Shown: positions 8,242 to 18,410 of the stretch, one piece after another
How the letters are laid out: each line of letters starts with the position of its first letter
Numbering within the stretch: the first letter of the stretch is position 1
From: UBA2040 sp041674745
GTDB lineage: Bacteria; Bacteroidota; Bacteroidia; Flavobacteriales_D; Crocinitomicaceae
NCBI GenBank assembly: GCA_041674745.1
Contig: JBAYVD010000006.1
Coordinates: 124,001 to 188,000, forward strand
DNA length: 64,000 nt
Direction: 5' to 3'
Translations under genes and position numbers: made by a program
The notes under the pieces: model-generated
The model's database searches: none
Seen by the model: the letters and a program-made list of their open reading frames with translations, nothing else
Told to the model about the DNA's origin: nothing

Positions 8242-9369
8242 CTAATTTTTCTTAGGATAAAAAATTCCTCCCGACTTGAAAACCAATTCAGCTTCGGGAA
8301 TATCCTGAAGGGTCAATGATTTAATTTCTTCCCAGGCATTATTGTCTGCATCCAAAATAGGTCCGCCTTCTCCAATTTGTTTCGTAGAAATCACTTTTCC
8401 TTGCACTAAATTTCCTTCCCGATCAATTTCCAACTGAAAGAGCGGCGCAAAACCGTTCGATCCTTTCAAGTTAAAACGTGCGTAGGTGCAAAAGTTACCC
8501 ATGGAATAAGCGATAAATTTTCCTTTGTACAAATCAACAGCGCGCGTTACATGCGGACCATGACCAAGCACAACGTCCGCACCGGCATCAATGGCCGTCC
8601 GAGCAAATTCATATACATTTCCACGGTCTTCGTCGTAGAAGATTTCCGTTTGACGGGTTACATGATTGTGTTTACTTCCTTCTGCCCCTCCGTGAAAAGA
8701 CACGACAAGGATGTCCGCAATTTTGTCTAGTTCTTTAATAGCCTCTGAGACGAAATCCAATTTTTCTATGGGCAAACATTCCGTATTGGGAGCAAAAGCA
8801 ATGAAGCCAACCACCTGACCTTTGATAGTGAGCGTATCCCAAGGACAGCGCTCTAATCCAGCGAATTTGACACCATTTTTCTTCAAGACTTGCAATGTAT
8901 TGGCCCTGCCTATTTCCCCAAAATCTCCCATGTGATTGTTGGCGACCGATAGTAGGTTAAATCCTGCTTTTTTAATAAAATCGAATGTATATTCTGGTTG
9001 ACGGAAAGCGTAACATTTGGTAGAATCATCGCATTTCTTTACGATTCCTCCTTGATTTAATATAGTTCCCTCCAGATTTCCAAAACAAATATCACCATAG
9101 CCCAAATAGGATCGCATCGGTCGAAGTAAATCTAGACCAACCGGCGGTAGATAACTTTCATTTGGAAAGTTGGTGCCCATCATAATATCGCCAACCGCCG
9201 AAATAAGTAGATTACCCTTCTTTGCTACTGAATCTTCCGGATACGTTTTTACAATACGAAAAACTTTTTTCTTGCGATTTTGTGAGGCGCGCGATTCAAA
9301 TGGAATACAACTGTAGAAAGCGCCGATTGCAATAACAAGTAATAATTTATATCGAATTATGTAGTGCAT
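8242..9369 (-). CDS. CapA-family protein (poly-gamma-glutamate/capsule-type metallophosphatase fold)
   Basis: 375 residues with a hydrophobic N-terminus that could carry a lipobox (YSC). The core shows the CapA/PgsA motif series: 'SAVGDIMMG', 'GDICFGNLEGT', 'LLSVANNHMGDFG', 'VVSFHGGAEG', 'GADVVLGHGPHV' and 'IAYSMGNF'. The Asp, Asn and His residues in these motifs form the dinuclear metal site of the calcineurin-like superfamily. Members act in poly-gamma-glutamate or capsule processing, but no pgsBC partners lie nearby, so the substrate is open. It is placed between an M23 peptidase and a beta-lactamase-like hydrolase in the same orientation with gaps of 15 and 2 bp, suggesting an envelope-maintenance operon. 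Confidence 0.87.
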   Translation of the reverse strand: MHYIIRYKLLLVIAIGAFYSCIPFESRASQNRKKKVFRIVKTYPEDSVAKKGNLLISAVGDIMMGTNFPNESYLPPVGLDLLRPMRSYLGYGDICFGNLEGTILNQGGIVKKCDDSTKCYAFRQPEYTFDFIKKAGFNLLSVANNHMGDFGEIGRANTLQVLKKNGVKFAGLERCPWDTLTIKGQVVGFIAFAPNTECLPIEKLDFVSEAIKELDKIADILVVSFHGGAEGSKHNHVTRQTEIFYDEDRGNVYEFARTAIDAGADVVLGHGPHVTRAVDLYKGKFIAYSMGNFCTYARFNLKGSNGFAPLFQLEIDREGNLVQGKVISTKQIGEGGPILDADNNAWEEIKSLTLQDIPEAELVFKSGGIFYPKKN

Positions 9370-9384
9370 CTTGTCAGCGAAAAT

Positions 9385-10356
9385 TTAATCGAATGCTTTG
9401 TAGGAAGTTTTGCTCATTTCTAACAAGCGCTCATATTGTTCAGGAGACAAATCGGAATGGTAATAATGAATTGGATTTACTTTTTGGCCATTTACTTCTA
9501 CCTCGTAATGCAAATGCGGCCCAGTTGATTTACCCGTAGAACCAACCAAACCAATCAAATCGCCCCGTTTCACTTTTTGACCCAGTGTCACTTTGAAAGC
9601 ACTCATGTGCGCATAACGCGTTTTGTAGCCATAACCGTGATTGATCACGATGCTATTTCCGTAGCCCCACCCATTTCTTTCTACCGCTTGAACCACTCCA
9701 TCTCCCGTAGCGAAAATTTCCGTTCCGGTATTGGCGGTGAAATCCATGCCGGTGTGCATGCGGGATGTTTTGTAAATTGGATCGATTCGCCAACCGTAAC
9801 CAGAAGCCATTCTTTTCAAGTCATCGTTTCGAACTGGTTGAATGGCAGGAATGCTCGCCAACACTTTTTCTTTGTCTTTTGCCAACTTGAGCAATTCTTT
9901 AAAACTCAAACGCTGCGCATTCAATCGTTTTTCAGCGGCATCCAAATTAAGCGCCGTTTGAATTAAAAGTTTAGAATTTGACAGTCCTTCCAACTCCGCA
10001 TATTTTTCACTCCCACCTGTTCCCATTTGGCGCAGTTCTTTTGGAAATTCGTTGGCATACAATGCAACTCGGTAAAGATCTTCGTCTCTTTTCTCAATAT
10101 CATTCAAAACATGGTGTACCAAATCCAAATCTTGGTTCATGCGTTTCAACTCATTTTTATAGGTTGTAATTTCTCTTGCCATTACTTTCTCCCGAGGAGA
10201 TTTCAATTGCTTTGAAAAAAGCAACGATAAAAAAAGTCCGAGTAAAATACTAGGCGCAACCAGCAAGGATATTTTCAGGATTTGACCTGGAATACTCACT
10301 TTTACCTCTTCGTAGGCGAGCGTTTTTGGATTGTATTTGTACTTCTGTTTAGACAT
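9385..10356 (-). CDS. M23-family peptidase (LytM domain), inner-membrane anchored
   Basis: 323 residues from the ATG at 10356 (MSKQKYKYNP), the start typical of these Bacteroidota proteins; an upstream ATG at 10404 would add 16 residues without family support. A short cytoplasmic tail is followed by one transmembrane helix ('LLVAPSILLGLFLSLLF'), a coiled-coil stretch (about residues 60-150) and a C-terminal LytM domain with the zinc ligands in 'HTGMDF' (HxxxD) and 'HLHYE' (HxH). It probably cleaves peptidoglycan cross-links or regulates amidases at division. It is divergent from alaS, an arrangement I associate with this phylum. Confidence 0.92.
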   Translation of the reverse strand: MSKQKYKYNPKTLAYEEVKVSIPGQILKISLLVAPSILLGLFLSLLFSKQLKSPREKVMAREITTYKNELKRMNQDLDLVHHVLNDIEKRDEDLYRVALYANEFPKELRQMGTGGSEKYAELEGLSNSKLLIQTALNLDAAEKRLNAQRLSFKELLKLAKDKEKVLASIPAIQPVRNDDLKRMASGYGWRIDPIYKTSRMHTGMDFTANTGTEIFATGDGVVQAVERNGWGYGNSIVINHGYGYKTRYAHMSAFKVTLGQKVKRGDLIGLVGSTGKSTGPHLHYEVEVNGQKVNPIHYYHSDLSPEQYERLLEMSKTSYKAFD

Positions 10357-10506
10357 AGGCGAAGGCAAAAGTAAATAAAATGATTGTAACGGCCCTTTTA
10401 GCACATCACAACTCTCGTTAATCTATTCGTTCAAAAGCAAATAACCAACAAATGAATGTTTTTAAAAGTTAAGGTGCGTTAAACGATGTGATTTAATGAA
10501 TTCCGC

Positions 10507-10514
10507 TATTTTTG
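10507..10514 (+). promoter_or_regulatory. Candidate -7 element of alaS promoter
   Basis: TATTTTTG fits the Bacteroidota -7 consensus TAnnTTTG, 31 bp before the alaS ATG. No clean TTG -33 box is seen. Confidence 0.45.
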
Positions 10515-10545
10515 CATTCGACTTTCAAAAAATAGACGTAAACGC

Positions 10546-13161
10546 ATGAAAATTCAAGAAATTAGAGAGCAATTCTTTCAATTCTTCGCTTCTAAAAGAC
10601 ACGAAATTGTTCCTTCTGCTCCCATGGTTGTAAAAAACGACCCGACTTTGATGTTCACCAACGCTGGAATGAACCAATTCAAAGATTTTTTCTTGGGCAA
10701 TGCGGTACCAAAAAACCCGAGAATAGCGAACTCTCAGAAATGTTTGCGTGTTTCTGGAAAACACAATGATTTGGAAGAAGTAGGCGTTGATACCTACCAC
10801 CACACCATGTTTGAAATGTTGGGAAATTGGTCATTTGGTGATTATTTCAAAGCAGAAGCAATTGAATGGGCGTGGGAATTATTGACCGAAGTCTATAAAT
10901 TACCGAAAGATCGCTTGTACGTAACTGTTTTTGAAGGAGACGAGAAAGATGGTGTACCCATGGATCAAGAAAGTTTTGACATTTGGTTGAAATACATTGA
11001 AAAAGACCGAATCATACTCGCGAATAAAAAAGACAATTTCTGGGAAATGGGCGATACGGGTCCGTGCGGTCCTTGCACTGAAATTCATGTCGATTTAAGA
11101 AATCAAGACGAAGTAGAAAAGATTTCCGGTCGCGATATGGTCAACCAAGATCATCCACAAGTCATTGAAATTTGGAACAATGTATTCATGCAATTCAACC
11201 GAAAAGCAGATAGTTCATTGGAACCATTGCCAGCAACTCATGTTGACACGGGAATGGGCTTAGAACGTTTGGCCATGGCTTTGCAAGGAAAACAATCCAA
11301 TTACGACACCGATTTGTTTCAGGCTTTGATTCAACACATGGTAAAAGTTTCGGGCGTACCATACGGTCAATCAGAACCAACCGATATCGCATTGCGAGTA
11401 ATAGCCGATCACGTTCGAGCGATTGCCTTCTCCATTGCGGATGGACAGTTGCCTTCCAATACGGGCGCTGGTTACGTGATTCGAAGAATCTTGCGAAGAG
11501 CCGTTCGTTATGGATACCAAACACTTGGATTGAAAGAACCTTTCTTGTGTGATTTATCCCTGACATTGGGACAAGAAATGGGTTCGACCTTCCTTGAACT
11601 AAATGCACAAAAAGACCTGATTTACAAGGTAATAAAAGAAGAAGAAATTAGTTTTTTCCGAACTTTGGAACAAGGTATTCGTCGTATTGAAAACACGATA
11701 GAAGACGCGAAATCCAAAGGACAAAAAGTATTGGATGGAGAAACGGTTTTTGAGTTGTACGACACCTATGGTTTTCCATTGGATTTAACTTCTCTTATTG
11801 CTCGTGAAAACGATTTGAGCATTGACGAAGATGGATTCAACCAAGCATTAACAGTACAAAAAGATCGGTCTCGTGCCGCTACAAGTATGGAAACGGGTGA
11901 CTGGACAACGTTGATGGAAGATCACGTTGAAGAGTTCGTTGGTTATGACTTTCTGGAAGCGGATGTTCAAATCGTGAAGTACCGAAAGGTTGTTCAGAAA
12001 AACAAAAGCTTCTTCCAAATCGTATTAAACTTGACTCCATTCTATGCTGAAGGCGGCGGTCAAGTTGGTGACACCGGTGTTCTTGAAAATACTGCAGGTG
12101 ATAAAATTTTCATCTTCGACACGAAAAAAGAAAACAACCTAATTGTTCATTTCACGGAGAAATTACCGGATAATTTGGGTGGAATCTTCCACGCAAGTGT
12201 CAACAAAGACAAACGTCATAAAACCGCTTTGAATCACAGTGCTACGCACCTTTTACATCATGCTTTGCGCACTGTTTTGGGAACGCACGTAGAACAAAAA
12301 GGCTCGTTAGTAAACGCTGACTATTTGCGTTTTGACTTCAGTCATTTCGCCAAAGTTACGGACGAAGAGATGGAAAAAATACAAGCCCACATGGATGCTG
12401 CTATTTTGGAAAATACTGCTATGAACGAGCACAGAAACATTCCAATTGCTGTCGCTCAAGAAAAAGGAGCCATGGCCTTGTTTGGTGAAAAATATGGTGA
12501 CACCGTTCGTATGATTCAATTTGGTGAAAGCATCGAATTGTGTGGTGGAATTCATACGTCTGCCACTGGGAAAATTGCTTTGGTCAAAATACTATCTGAA
12601 AGTGCAGTCGCGGCTGGTGTTCGACGTATTGAGGCAATTACAGGACCTGCTGCCGAAAAATACTTCCGTGATCGAGATATTCAAGTTCAGAACTTGATGC
12701 AAACCTTGAAAGCACCGAAAGATTTACAAAAAGCCGTAGAGGATTTATTGTCTAAAAATCAAGATCTTCAAAAAGAGATTGAATCTCTTAAAAAACAAAA
12801 AGCTACAGGTATTAAAAGCGAATTGAAAGCTAAAATAGTGGACAACGGTCAATACCAATTATTGCAAGCTACTGTAGATTTAGATGCCGCTTCTATCAAA
12901 GATTTGTTGTTCCAATTCAAAGGGGAATATCCTTCGTTTGTTGGCGTTCTTGGTGGCATTGAAGGTGATAAATGTTCGTTGAGCATTATGTTCAACGACG
13001 ATTTCGCAAAAGAAAAAGGATTGGATGCAGGAAAAATAATTCGCGAAGTATCGGCTCATATACAAGGCGGTGGAGGAGGTCAAGCCTTTTTCGCAACGGC
13101 TGGAGGTAAAAATGCGGCTGGTTTAGAAAAAGCAATTGCTGAATTCGTTTCGAAAATTTAA
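10546..13161 (+). CDS. alaS: Alanyl-tRNA synthetase
   Basis: 871 residues, full length. The class II catalytic core is at the N-terminus ('TLMFTNAGMNQFKDFFLG' near residue 33; 'GDTGPCGPCTEIHVD' near 170; 'DTGMGLERLA' motif 3 near 240). The editing domain carries the zinc motif 'HSATHLLHHAL' and a Cys/His pair in 'CGGIHTSATG'. The C-terminal C-Ala/DHHA1 domain ends in the glycine-rich 'GGGGGQAFFATAGG'. It charges tRNA-Ala and clears Ser/Gly mischarged tRNA in the cytosol. It is monocistronic, with a terminator 40 bp downstream. Confidence 0.98.
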   Translation: MKIQEIREQFFQFFASKRHEIVPSAPMVVKNDPTLMFTNAGMNQFKDFFLGNAVPKNPRIANSQKCLRVSGKHNDLEEVGVDTYHHTMFEMLGNWSFGDYFKAEAIEWAWELLTEVYKLPKDRLYVTVFEGDEKDGVPMDQESFDIWLKYIEKDRIILANKKDNFWEMGDTGPCGPCTEIHVDLRNQDEVEKISGRDMVNQDHPQVIEIWNNVFMQFNRKADSSLEPLPATHVDTGMGLERLAMALQGKQSNYDTDLFQALIQHMVKVSGVPYGQSEPTDIALRVIADHVRAIAFSIADGQLPSNTGAGYVIRRILRRAVRYGYQTLGLKEPFLCDLSLTLGQEMGSTFLELNAQKDLIYKVIKEEEISFFRTLEQGIRRIENTIEDAKSKGQKVLDGETVFELYDTYGFPLDLTSLIARENDLSIDEDGFNQALTVQKDRSRAATSMETGDWTTLMEDHVEEFVGYDFLEADVQIVKYRKVVQKNKSFFQIVLNLTPFYAEGGGQVGDTGVLENTAGDKIFIFDTKKENNLIVHFTEKLPDNLGGIFHASVNKDKRHKTALNHSATHLLHHALRTVLGTHVEQKGSLVNADYLRFDFSHFAKVTDEEMEKIQAHMDAAILENTAMNEHRNIPIAVAQEKGAMALFGEKYGDTVRMIQFGESIELCGGIHTSATGKIALVKILSESAVAAGVRRIEAITGPAAEKYFRDRDIQVQNLMQTLKAPKDLQKAVEDLLSKNQDLQKEIESLKKQKATGIKSELKAKIVDNGQYQLLQATVDLDAASIKDLLFQFKGEYPSFVGVLGGIEGDKCSLSIMFNDDFAKEKGLDAGKIIREVSAHIQGGGGGQAFFATAGGKNAAGLEKAIAEFVSKI

Positions 13162-13201
13162 TGGAACTAGGTTATTAATTGAATTAGATATACTTACCGA
13201 A

Positions 13202-13236
13202 AAAAAAGCCCAAACCCGAAAGATTTGGGCTTTTTT
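13202..13236 (+). terminator. Rho-independent terminator after alaS
   Basis: 13-bp stem (13202-13214 with 13224-13236, core AGCCCAAA) ending in a T-run. The rest of the gap to 13430 shows no gene. Confidence 0.93.
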
Positions 13237-13429
13237 ATAGACTTTATTTTCTATCTGAAATCGACTCTATACAAAATTTTGATGCCTTCCATCCCCTCTT
13301 TTATATCTTTTAATCCAAACGACAAGACCCTTCCCCCATGCCTGTCTTAAAATTACTTCTACTTTCGGAGAACAACTTTTGAGGAGTTATTGAAAATAGT
13401 CTAGTATATATTTTTTACCTTTCACAAGT

Positions 13430-14275
13430 ATGAAAATTCAATTTGCAGTGATCCGATTAACGCTTTGTTTCATTTTCCTTCACGTAGGTTTTAATGTGAT
13501 TGCTCAAACTTCTTTCATGACATTTAACCTTCGGTACGACAACCCAAGTGACGGTGAAAACAATTGGCATTTGCGAAAACAAGAAATTGTTTCCTTTTTC
13601 AACTTTTATGAACCCGATATTTTCGGCATACAAGAAGGATTGGTCCACCAAGTAGGCTATTTGGAAGAAAACTTGCCGCAGTATTCAAAAATTGGCGTTG
13701 GCAGAGACGATGGGAAAATGAAAGGTGAATTTGCGGCTATATTTTACAATTCTGAAAAAGTAGCGTTAATCGAAACAGCTACCTACTGGCTATCGGAAAC
13801 ACCGCTAAAAGTTTCCGTAGGATGGGATGCTTCGATGGAAAGAATTACCACTTTTGGCACCTTTAAAATGAAGAACACGGGGGATACTTTGTATGTATTC
13901 AATTGTCATTTTGACCACATCGGCCAGTTGGCTAGAAAACAATCCGCTGAACTCTTAATCCAATTGATAAATCAAAAAGGACTAAGCGATAAAAAAGTAA
14001 TCATCATGGGTGATTTCAATGCAGAGCCTTCAGAGGAACCAATTCAGGTGCTTGGTTCCTACCTTTTCGATGCCCGTGAAATAACCAATGTCGCTCCTTA
14101 TGGACCCGAAGGCACATTCAACTCGTTCGACAACCATCAATTGCCCAACAAAAGAATTGATTATCTTTTTGTAAAGAATTTGAAAGTAGAGCGATACAGA
14201 TGCATTGAAGACAAACGAATCAATGGACTTTGGTTGTCCGACCATTTACCCGTAATGATCCAAACCGAGCTGTGA
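13430..14275 (+). CDS. Secreted endonuclease/exonuclease/phosphatase-family protein
   Basis: 281 residues with a signal peptide ending 'FNVIAQ'. The EEP (DNase I-like) motifs are in order: 'MTFNLRYDN', 'IFGIQEGL' (metal-binding Glu), 'FNCHFDHIG' (catalytic His), 'IMGDFNAEPSEEP' (Asp-Asn), 'KRIDYLFV' and the final 'LSDHLPV' (Asp-His). Secreted members of this size in Bacteroidota act on phosphodiesters or phosphorylated sugars and lipids rather than on double-stranded DNA, so the substrate is uncertain. It lies 58 bp before the PQQ-like propeller gene in the same direction and may be cotranscribed with it. Confidence 0.88.
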   Translation: MKIQFAVIRLTLCFIFLHVGFNVIAQTSFMTFNLRYDNPSDGENNWHLRKQEIVSFFNFYEPDIFGIQEGLVHQVGYLEENLPQYSKIGVGRDDGKMKGEFAAIFYNSEKVALIETATYWLSETPLKVSVGWDASMERITTFGTFKMKNTGDTLYVFNCHFDHIGQLARKQSAELLIQLINQKGLSDKKVIIMGDFNAEPSEEPIQVLGSYLFDAREITNVAPYGPEGTFNSFDNHQLPNKRIDYLFVKNLKVERYRCIEDKRINGLWLSDHLPVMIQTEL

Positions 14276-14333
14276 GCTAATAATCTGTAACAAATTTAAA
14301 GACAAGGGTTATTTCAGCATAAAGCCATTTTTT

Positions 14334-16574
14334 ATGAAACTATTTTTTACACTTGGGTTACTTGTTTCAAATTTTACTTTACTCGGACAATACACGTATA
14401 CTTTCCGAATCAAAGACACACAAAATGCTCCAATGCCGAATGTTTTGGTTACGGCAGAAAATCAAGCGGAAAAAATTGTTCTAAAAGAACGAACAAACAA
14501 TGAAGGAAAGGCCATTTTCACTTTGACAGTACCCGGTACGTATACATTTAGTTATTTAGAATTGAAAGAAGTAGCTACAGCCGAAGTTGAAAAAGGAATG
14601 CGTGGCACCTTTTCTCGCTCGGTAACCTATGATCCAAAAGGTTATTTTGCCGAAAAACCAAAAGCGGATCGTGCTGGAGTTGAATTCAAAACAATACCAG
14701 CCATGCAAAACAGAGGTATGAACAATCAAGCCAAAGTGACAATTGTCTTGAAAAAAATCGATCGAACGACGGTTCCAGATATCAATATTACGCTTGTTTC
14801 AATGAAGGACAAAACAAAATATTCAGGTAAAAGCAACAACATTGGACAAGCCGTATTTTATCTGCCAATTGACCAAACCTACGAAATCGACGTAGAAAAT
14901 TTAGTGGCCTATCAAACGCTGAAAGTGGCCAATTTCGCCAACATGGAAATGACAGAAGTAGTCTTTTTTGAAAAAACAAAAACACCTGAAAAAGTCAAAG
15001 GAGATACCGTATTTCAAAACGCTGTAACCAATACTACCGGAACTTCCACCCATGATTTGTTTACGTTTCAATTGAAAGATTTGGAAGGAATCCCACTAAG
15101 TAATGAGCCCGTATTTCTTCAATCTACCACCAGTAAACGTGTTTATGCAGGAAAAACCAACGAGAAAGGCACCTGTGTTTTGCTGATCGAAAAAGGGGGC
15201 AACTATGCAGTGAATTTAAAATATGAAAGCAATTTGTTGCTTGTTGAAGCACCTGTTTCCAGTGGTTTTCATTCTTCAGGCGCAACACGAAGATACAGAG
15301 GCTCCGTTGAAATTGAAAAAATGATGGCCGAGCAAAAAGCACAAATGGAACAGGCACAAGAAGCGATGCGATTGGATGCTTTGCGACCAAAACCGGGAGA
15401 CAAAAATTATCAAATCACCTATCGTTCAACACCTATTCAGCCATTAAAGAGACCTTCGGATTTAAGTTATCTAACCAAAACGACAGAAGGACTGAAAATT
15501 GATTTTAATGGCAATGCAGGCGTGGTTGGTACTCCAACAATTATTGATGGTTTTCTGTATTCAAGAGAAGGTTTGTATTCGGCAAATTATTATTGCACAC
15601 ATGCCACAACAGGAACCTTCGTTTGGGGGGTTGCGCTGGGCGAATCAGGCATATCGCCTGCTGTTTATCACAAAGGCGTACTCTTGATCAACACAGCGTC
15701 CTGTACGTTGTACGCTATCGATGCAAAAACAGGTGCATTGTTGTGGAGCAAATGGTTGGCTGGCTACGTTTACTCCACTCCATCCGCCGATGAAAGTGAT
15801 GTTTTCGTGGTGTACAAACACGGAGGCACTCCGGTTCTTGTTAGTTTCGATTTAATTTCAGGAAAACTCAATTGGATGCAACGGGTGGACGATGAAACCA
15901 TCGCTTGTCCGGTGGTAGCAGACAATGAGGTACACGTGGCTTCGCAAAGCGGTTCGTATACTGTTTTTAATAAAAAAACGGGCACAAAAATCAAAACATT
16001 GACCACCTACAAAATGGTTTCTTCTCCAACTGTCACAAGTGACAAAATATACATAACCGCAAGTATCGGAAATGAGGAACAAGTTATCGTATTGGACCGA
16101 AAATCCTTTTCGCTTGCAAAAAAATATCCCGTAAAAATGATTTCAAATAAAATTTCGGGAAAACGTGATGTGGATGAAACAGACCAAATGAATTACAATG
16201 GATCACACCCAGTTGTCTATCAAAACAAATATTTGATTGTCACTGATTCCAAACATCTGTATGCATTTGATGTGCAATCCGAAAAATTGCTCTGGCAGCA
16301 AGACGTTTTGACGAATGCCGATCAATTGCCCATCATAGCCAACAACATGGTCATCATCACAACAACGGCTGGCGATGTCAAATCTTTTGATTTAGAAACT
16401 GGTAATTCTAAAATTATCAAGAAATCCTCAGGAAATTGTGAAGGACAACCCATAGCAAGTAATGGATGGTTGTATTTGGCGACAGGTGGTTTTTTAACCG
16501 TGGTGAAATCCATTCAAAATTTCGAGTGGAATCAATGGAACAAAGACGCGGGTCACAATACTGAATGGAAATGA
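14334..16574 (+). CDS. PQQ-like beta-propeller protein with N-terminal Ig/CarboxypepD-like repeats
   Basis: 746 residues, secreted (signal peptide ending 'TLLGQ'). Three related strand-rich modules occupy roughly residues 20-80, 125-215 and 245-330. Each contains a pattern like 'PMPNVLVTAENQ...NNEGKAIFTL', typical of CarboxypepD_regulatory-like or Ig-like folds. A short charged linker near 335-350 leads to a C-terminal propeller (about 380-740) whose blades carry PQQ-enzyme-type repeats such as 'LYAIDAKTGALLWSKWL', 'VSFDLISGKLNWMQRV' and 'LYAFDVQSEKLLWQQDV'. No dehydrogenase active-site residues are apparent, so a binding or scaffold role is more likely than PQQ chemistry. Probably periplasmic or surface located. 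Confidence 0.8.
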   Translation: MKLFFTLGLLVSNFTLLGQYTYTFRIKDTQNAPMPNVLVTAENQAEKIVLKERTNNEGKAIFTLTVPGTYTFSYLELKEVATAEVEKGMRGTFSRSVTYDPKGYFAEKPKADRAGVEFKTIPAMQNRGMNNQAKVTIVLKKIDRTTVPDINITLVSMKDKTKYSGKSNNIGQAVFYLPIDQTYEIDVENLVAYQTLKVANFANMEMTEVVFFEKTKTPEKVKGDTVFQNAVTNTTGTSTHDLFTFQLKDLEGIPLSNEPVFLQSTTSKRVYAGKTNEKGTCVLLIEKGGNYAVNLKYESNLLLVEAPVSSGFHSSGATRRYRGSVEIEKMMAEQKAQMEQAQEAMRLDALRPKPGDKNYQITYRSTPIQPLKRPSDLSYLTKTTEGLKIDFNGNAGVVGTPTIIDGFLYSREGLYSANYYCTHATTGTFVWGVALGESGISPAVYHKGVLLINTASCTLYAIDAKTGALLWSKWLAGYVYSTPSADESDVFVVYKHGGTPVLVSFDLISGKLNWMQRVDDETIACPVVADNEVHVASQSGSYTVFNKKTGTKIKTLTTYKMVSSPTVTSDKIYITASIGNEEQVIVLDRKSFSLAKKYPVKMISNKISGKRDVDETDQMNYNGSHPVVYQNKYLIVTDSKHLYAFDVQSEKLLWQQDVLTNADQLPIIANNMVIITTTAGDVKSFDLETGNSKIIKKSSGNCEGQPIASNGWLYLATGGFLTVVKSIQNFEWNQWNKDAGHNTEWK

Positions 16575-16623
16575 AGTAGTGAAAACTGCCTGAAGCAATA
16601 AATGCTTATTTTTGGTTCAGTAA

Positions 16624-18402
16624 ATGAGTGACCACCTGAACTCTGTCGTTTCAATGATTATAAAAAAAGTACTTTCTCTGTTTAAATCTGTGATAGGTGA
16701 GATACTCATTCTTTTCGTTTTCTTGTTTATTTCGTATCAATACATTGGAATTCCCGAAACAACCATCAATGCGGATGGAATTGGTTATTACGACTATTTG
16801 CCTTCTACCTTCATTCATCATGATTTGGTTCGTTACAATGAACCCTACAGTTTAAACAAAGACTCCTATCAACGAATATTGCCGACAGGGGTTTATGTCC
16901 CTTTTTCCGATTTTCACGTGAACAAATATCCCTGTGGAACCGCCGTACTTCAACTGCCTTTTTTCTTGTATACACGTTTTACCACCAAGATAGACCATAC
17001 TTCCGGAGATGGTTATCAACGACCATTTCAAAACGCTGTGTGGGTTGCATCCATTTTTTATCTTTTCATATCCCTTATCTTTCTAAAAAAAGTCCTCGTT
17101 TTATATGAGATAAAACCATTAATTGTACTCTTCTGTCAATTGACTTTGGCTTTGGCCACCCCGCTCACAATATACGCCAATGCCGATGCAGGATTCAGCC
17201 ATGTCTATTCCCTTTTCGCCATTACCACCTTTGTTTTCTTTTCTAAATCTTATTTTATTCATTTCAAAAGAAGAGATTTGATAGGGGCTAGCTTGTTTTT
17301 AGGTTTAATTTTCATCCTGCGACAACCCAACCTTCTTATTGTCTTGTTTGTCCCTTTTTTAGCTGGATCATGGGACAACCTGAAAATGGGTATTTCTGTA
17401 CTTTTGAGAAAGAAGAAAGATCTCCTATTTGCAGTAGCAGCTTTTTTACTCATTGCCAGCATACAATTCTCATTGTGGTATCTTCAAACGGGGCATTTCA
17501 TTATCAATTCATACCAAGCGGAATCTTTCGATTTCAGCGACCCGCATTTGATTGATATCCTTTTTAGTTACCGAAAAGGCCTATTTGTGTATACCCCAAT
17601 TTTATTCTTAGGTATTTTGGGACTAGTTGGTTTGGTTATCAAAAAGGACTATTTCCTAGTTTTCTCGTGGTTCTTTTTCTTTTTTGTTCTAACCTATGTA
17701 CTTTCCTCCTGGTGGTCTTGGTATTTCGGCAGCAGCTTTGGTTTGCGGGCTTACATCGATTATTTTGTCATTTTTTTCATTCCCATCGCCTTATTGCTTG
17801 CTTCAATTCAACCCATTGCAAAAGTTTTTGTTCTACTCATTTCGCTCCTAACCATTCCAGTCAATTGCATCCAAAGTTTTCAATACAACCATTACATCCT
17901 GCACTTTCATCAGATGGACAAAGAAAAATATTGGAAAGTATTTTTAAAAACAGACGACATCTACAAGGGATTGATTTGGAAGGATAAAATAAATCAAGAG
18001 GATTACAACGTAATCTATACCCGCGAATTAGGTACACTGATTGTACAACGACTCACAGCAACCAAATGGTCGTTTATTAAAAGCACCGAAATTCCCAATT
18101 TTGAGAGGGTTACGAGTCTAAAAGTCTCCATTAACAATCGATACGAAGAGCAAAACAGGACACGTGTTGTGATAGGAATCAATCGAGCGATAGACGATAG
18201 TATCTATTATTGGCAGGACCGTGCACTTTTGCATTTTCATGAAAAAAAATTCAATCAGTGGCAAACTGGTTACTATAATTTTGAATTCAACCCAATGACC
18301 AATCAGGAAGCGAAAATAATCACCTTCGAAACGATTGGGAGCCAAGCACAAGATACTTTGAAGAATGTTCGACTTGAATTTCTTCAAAAAAAGACGGACT
18401 AA
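16624..18402 (+). CDS. Polytopic membrane protein, GT-C (PMT/ArnT-like) glycosyltransferase candidate
   Basis: 592 residues with roughly ten or more hydrophobic helices, for example 'ILILFVFLFISYQYIG', 'LLFAVAAFLLIASIQFSLW' and 'IFFIPIALLLASIQPIAKV'. The first extracytoplasmic loop contains 'NADGIGYYDYLPS', an acidic motif in the position of the catalytic Asp of GT-C enzymes. The C-terminal 140 residues are soluble and probably periplasmic. I infer a polyprenyl-sugar-dependent glycosyltransferase; the family is too divergent to name a donor or acceptor. An internal ATG at 16654 (MIIKKVLSLFK) is an alternative start. It faces the HxlR gene tail to tail. Confidence 0.65.
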   Translation: MSDHLNSVVSMIIKKVLSLFKSVIGEILILFVFLFISYQYIGIPETTINADGIGYYDYLPSTFIHHDLVRYNEPYSLNKDSYQRILPTGVYVPFSDFHVNKYPCGTAVLQLPFFLYTRFTTKIDHTSGDGYQRPFQNAVWVASIFYLFISLIFLKKVLVLYEIKPLIVLFCQLTLALATPLTIYANADAGFSHVYSLFAITTFVFFSKSYFIHFKRRDLIGASLFLGLIFILRQPNLLIVLFVPFLAGSWDNLKMGISVLLRKKKDLLFAVAAFLLIASIQFSLWYLQTGHFIINSYQAESFDFSDPHLIDILFSYRKGLFVYTPILFLGILGLVGLVIKKDYFLVFSWFFFFFVLTYVLSSWWSWYFGSSFGLRAYIDYFVIFFIPIALLLASIQPIAKVFVLLISLLTIPVNCIQSFQYNHYILHFHQMDKEKYWKVFLKTDDIYKGLIWKDKINQEDYNVIYTRELGTLIVQRLTATKWSFIKSTEIPNFERVTSLKVSINNRYEEQNRTRVVIGINRAIDDSIYYWQDRALLHFHEKKFNQWQTGYYNFEFNPMTNQEAKIITFETIGSQAQDTLKNVRLEFLQKKTD

Positions 18403-18410
18403 AACAGGAT

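Noticed and set aside
11195..11608. 137-codon antisense frame in alaS
   Set aside because: Overlaps the conserved alaS core and has no signal of its own.
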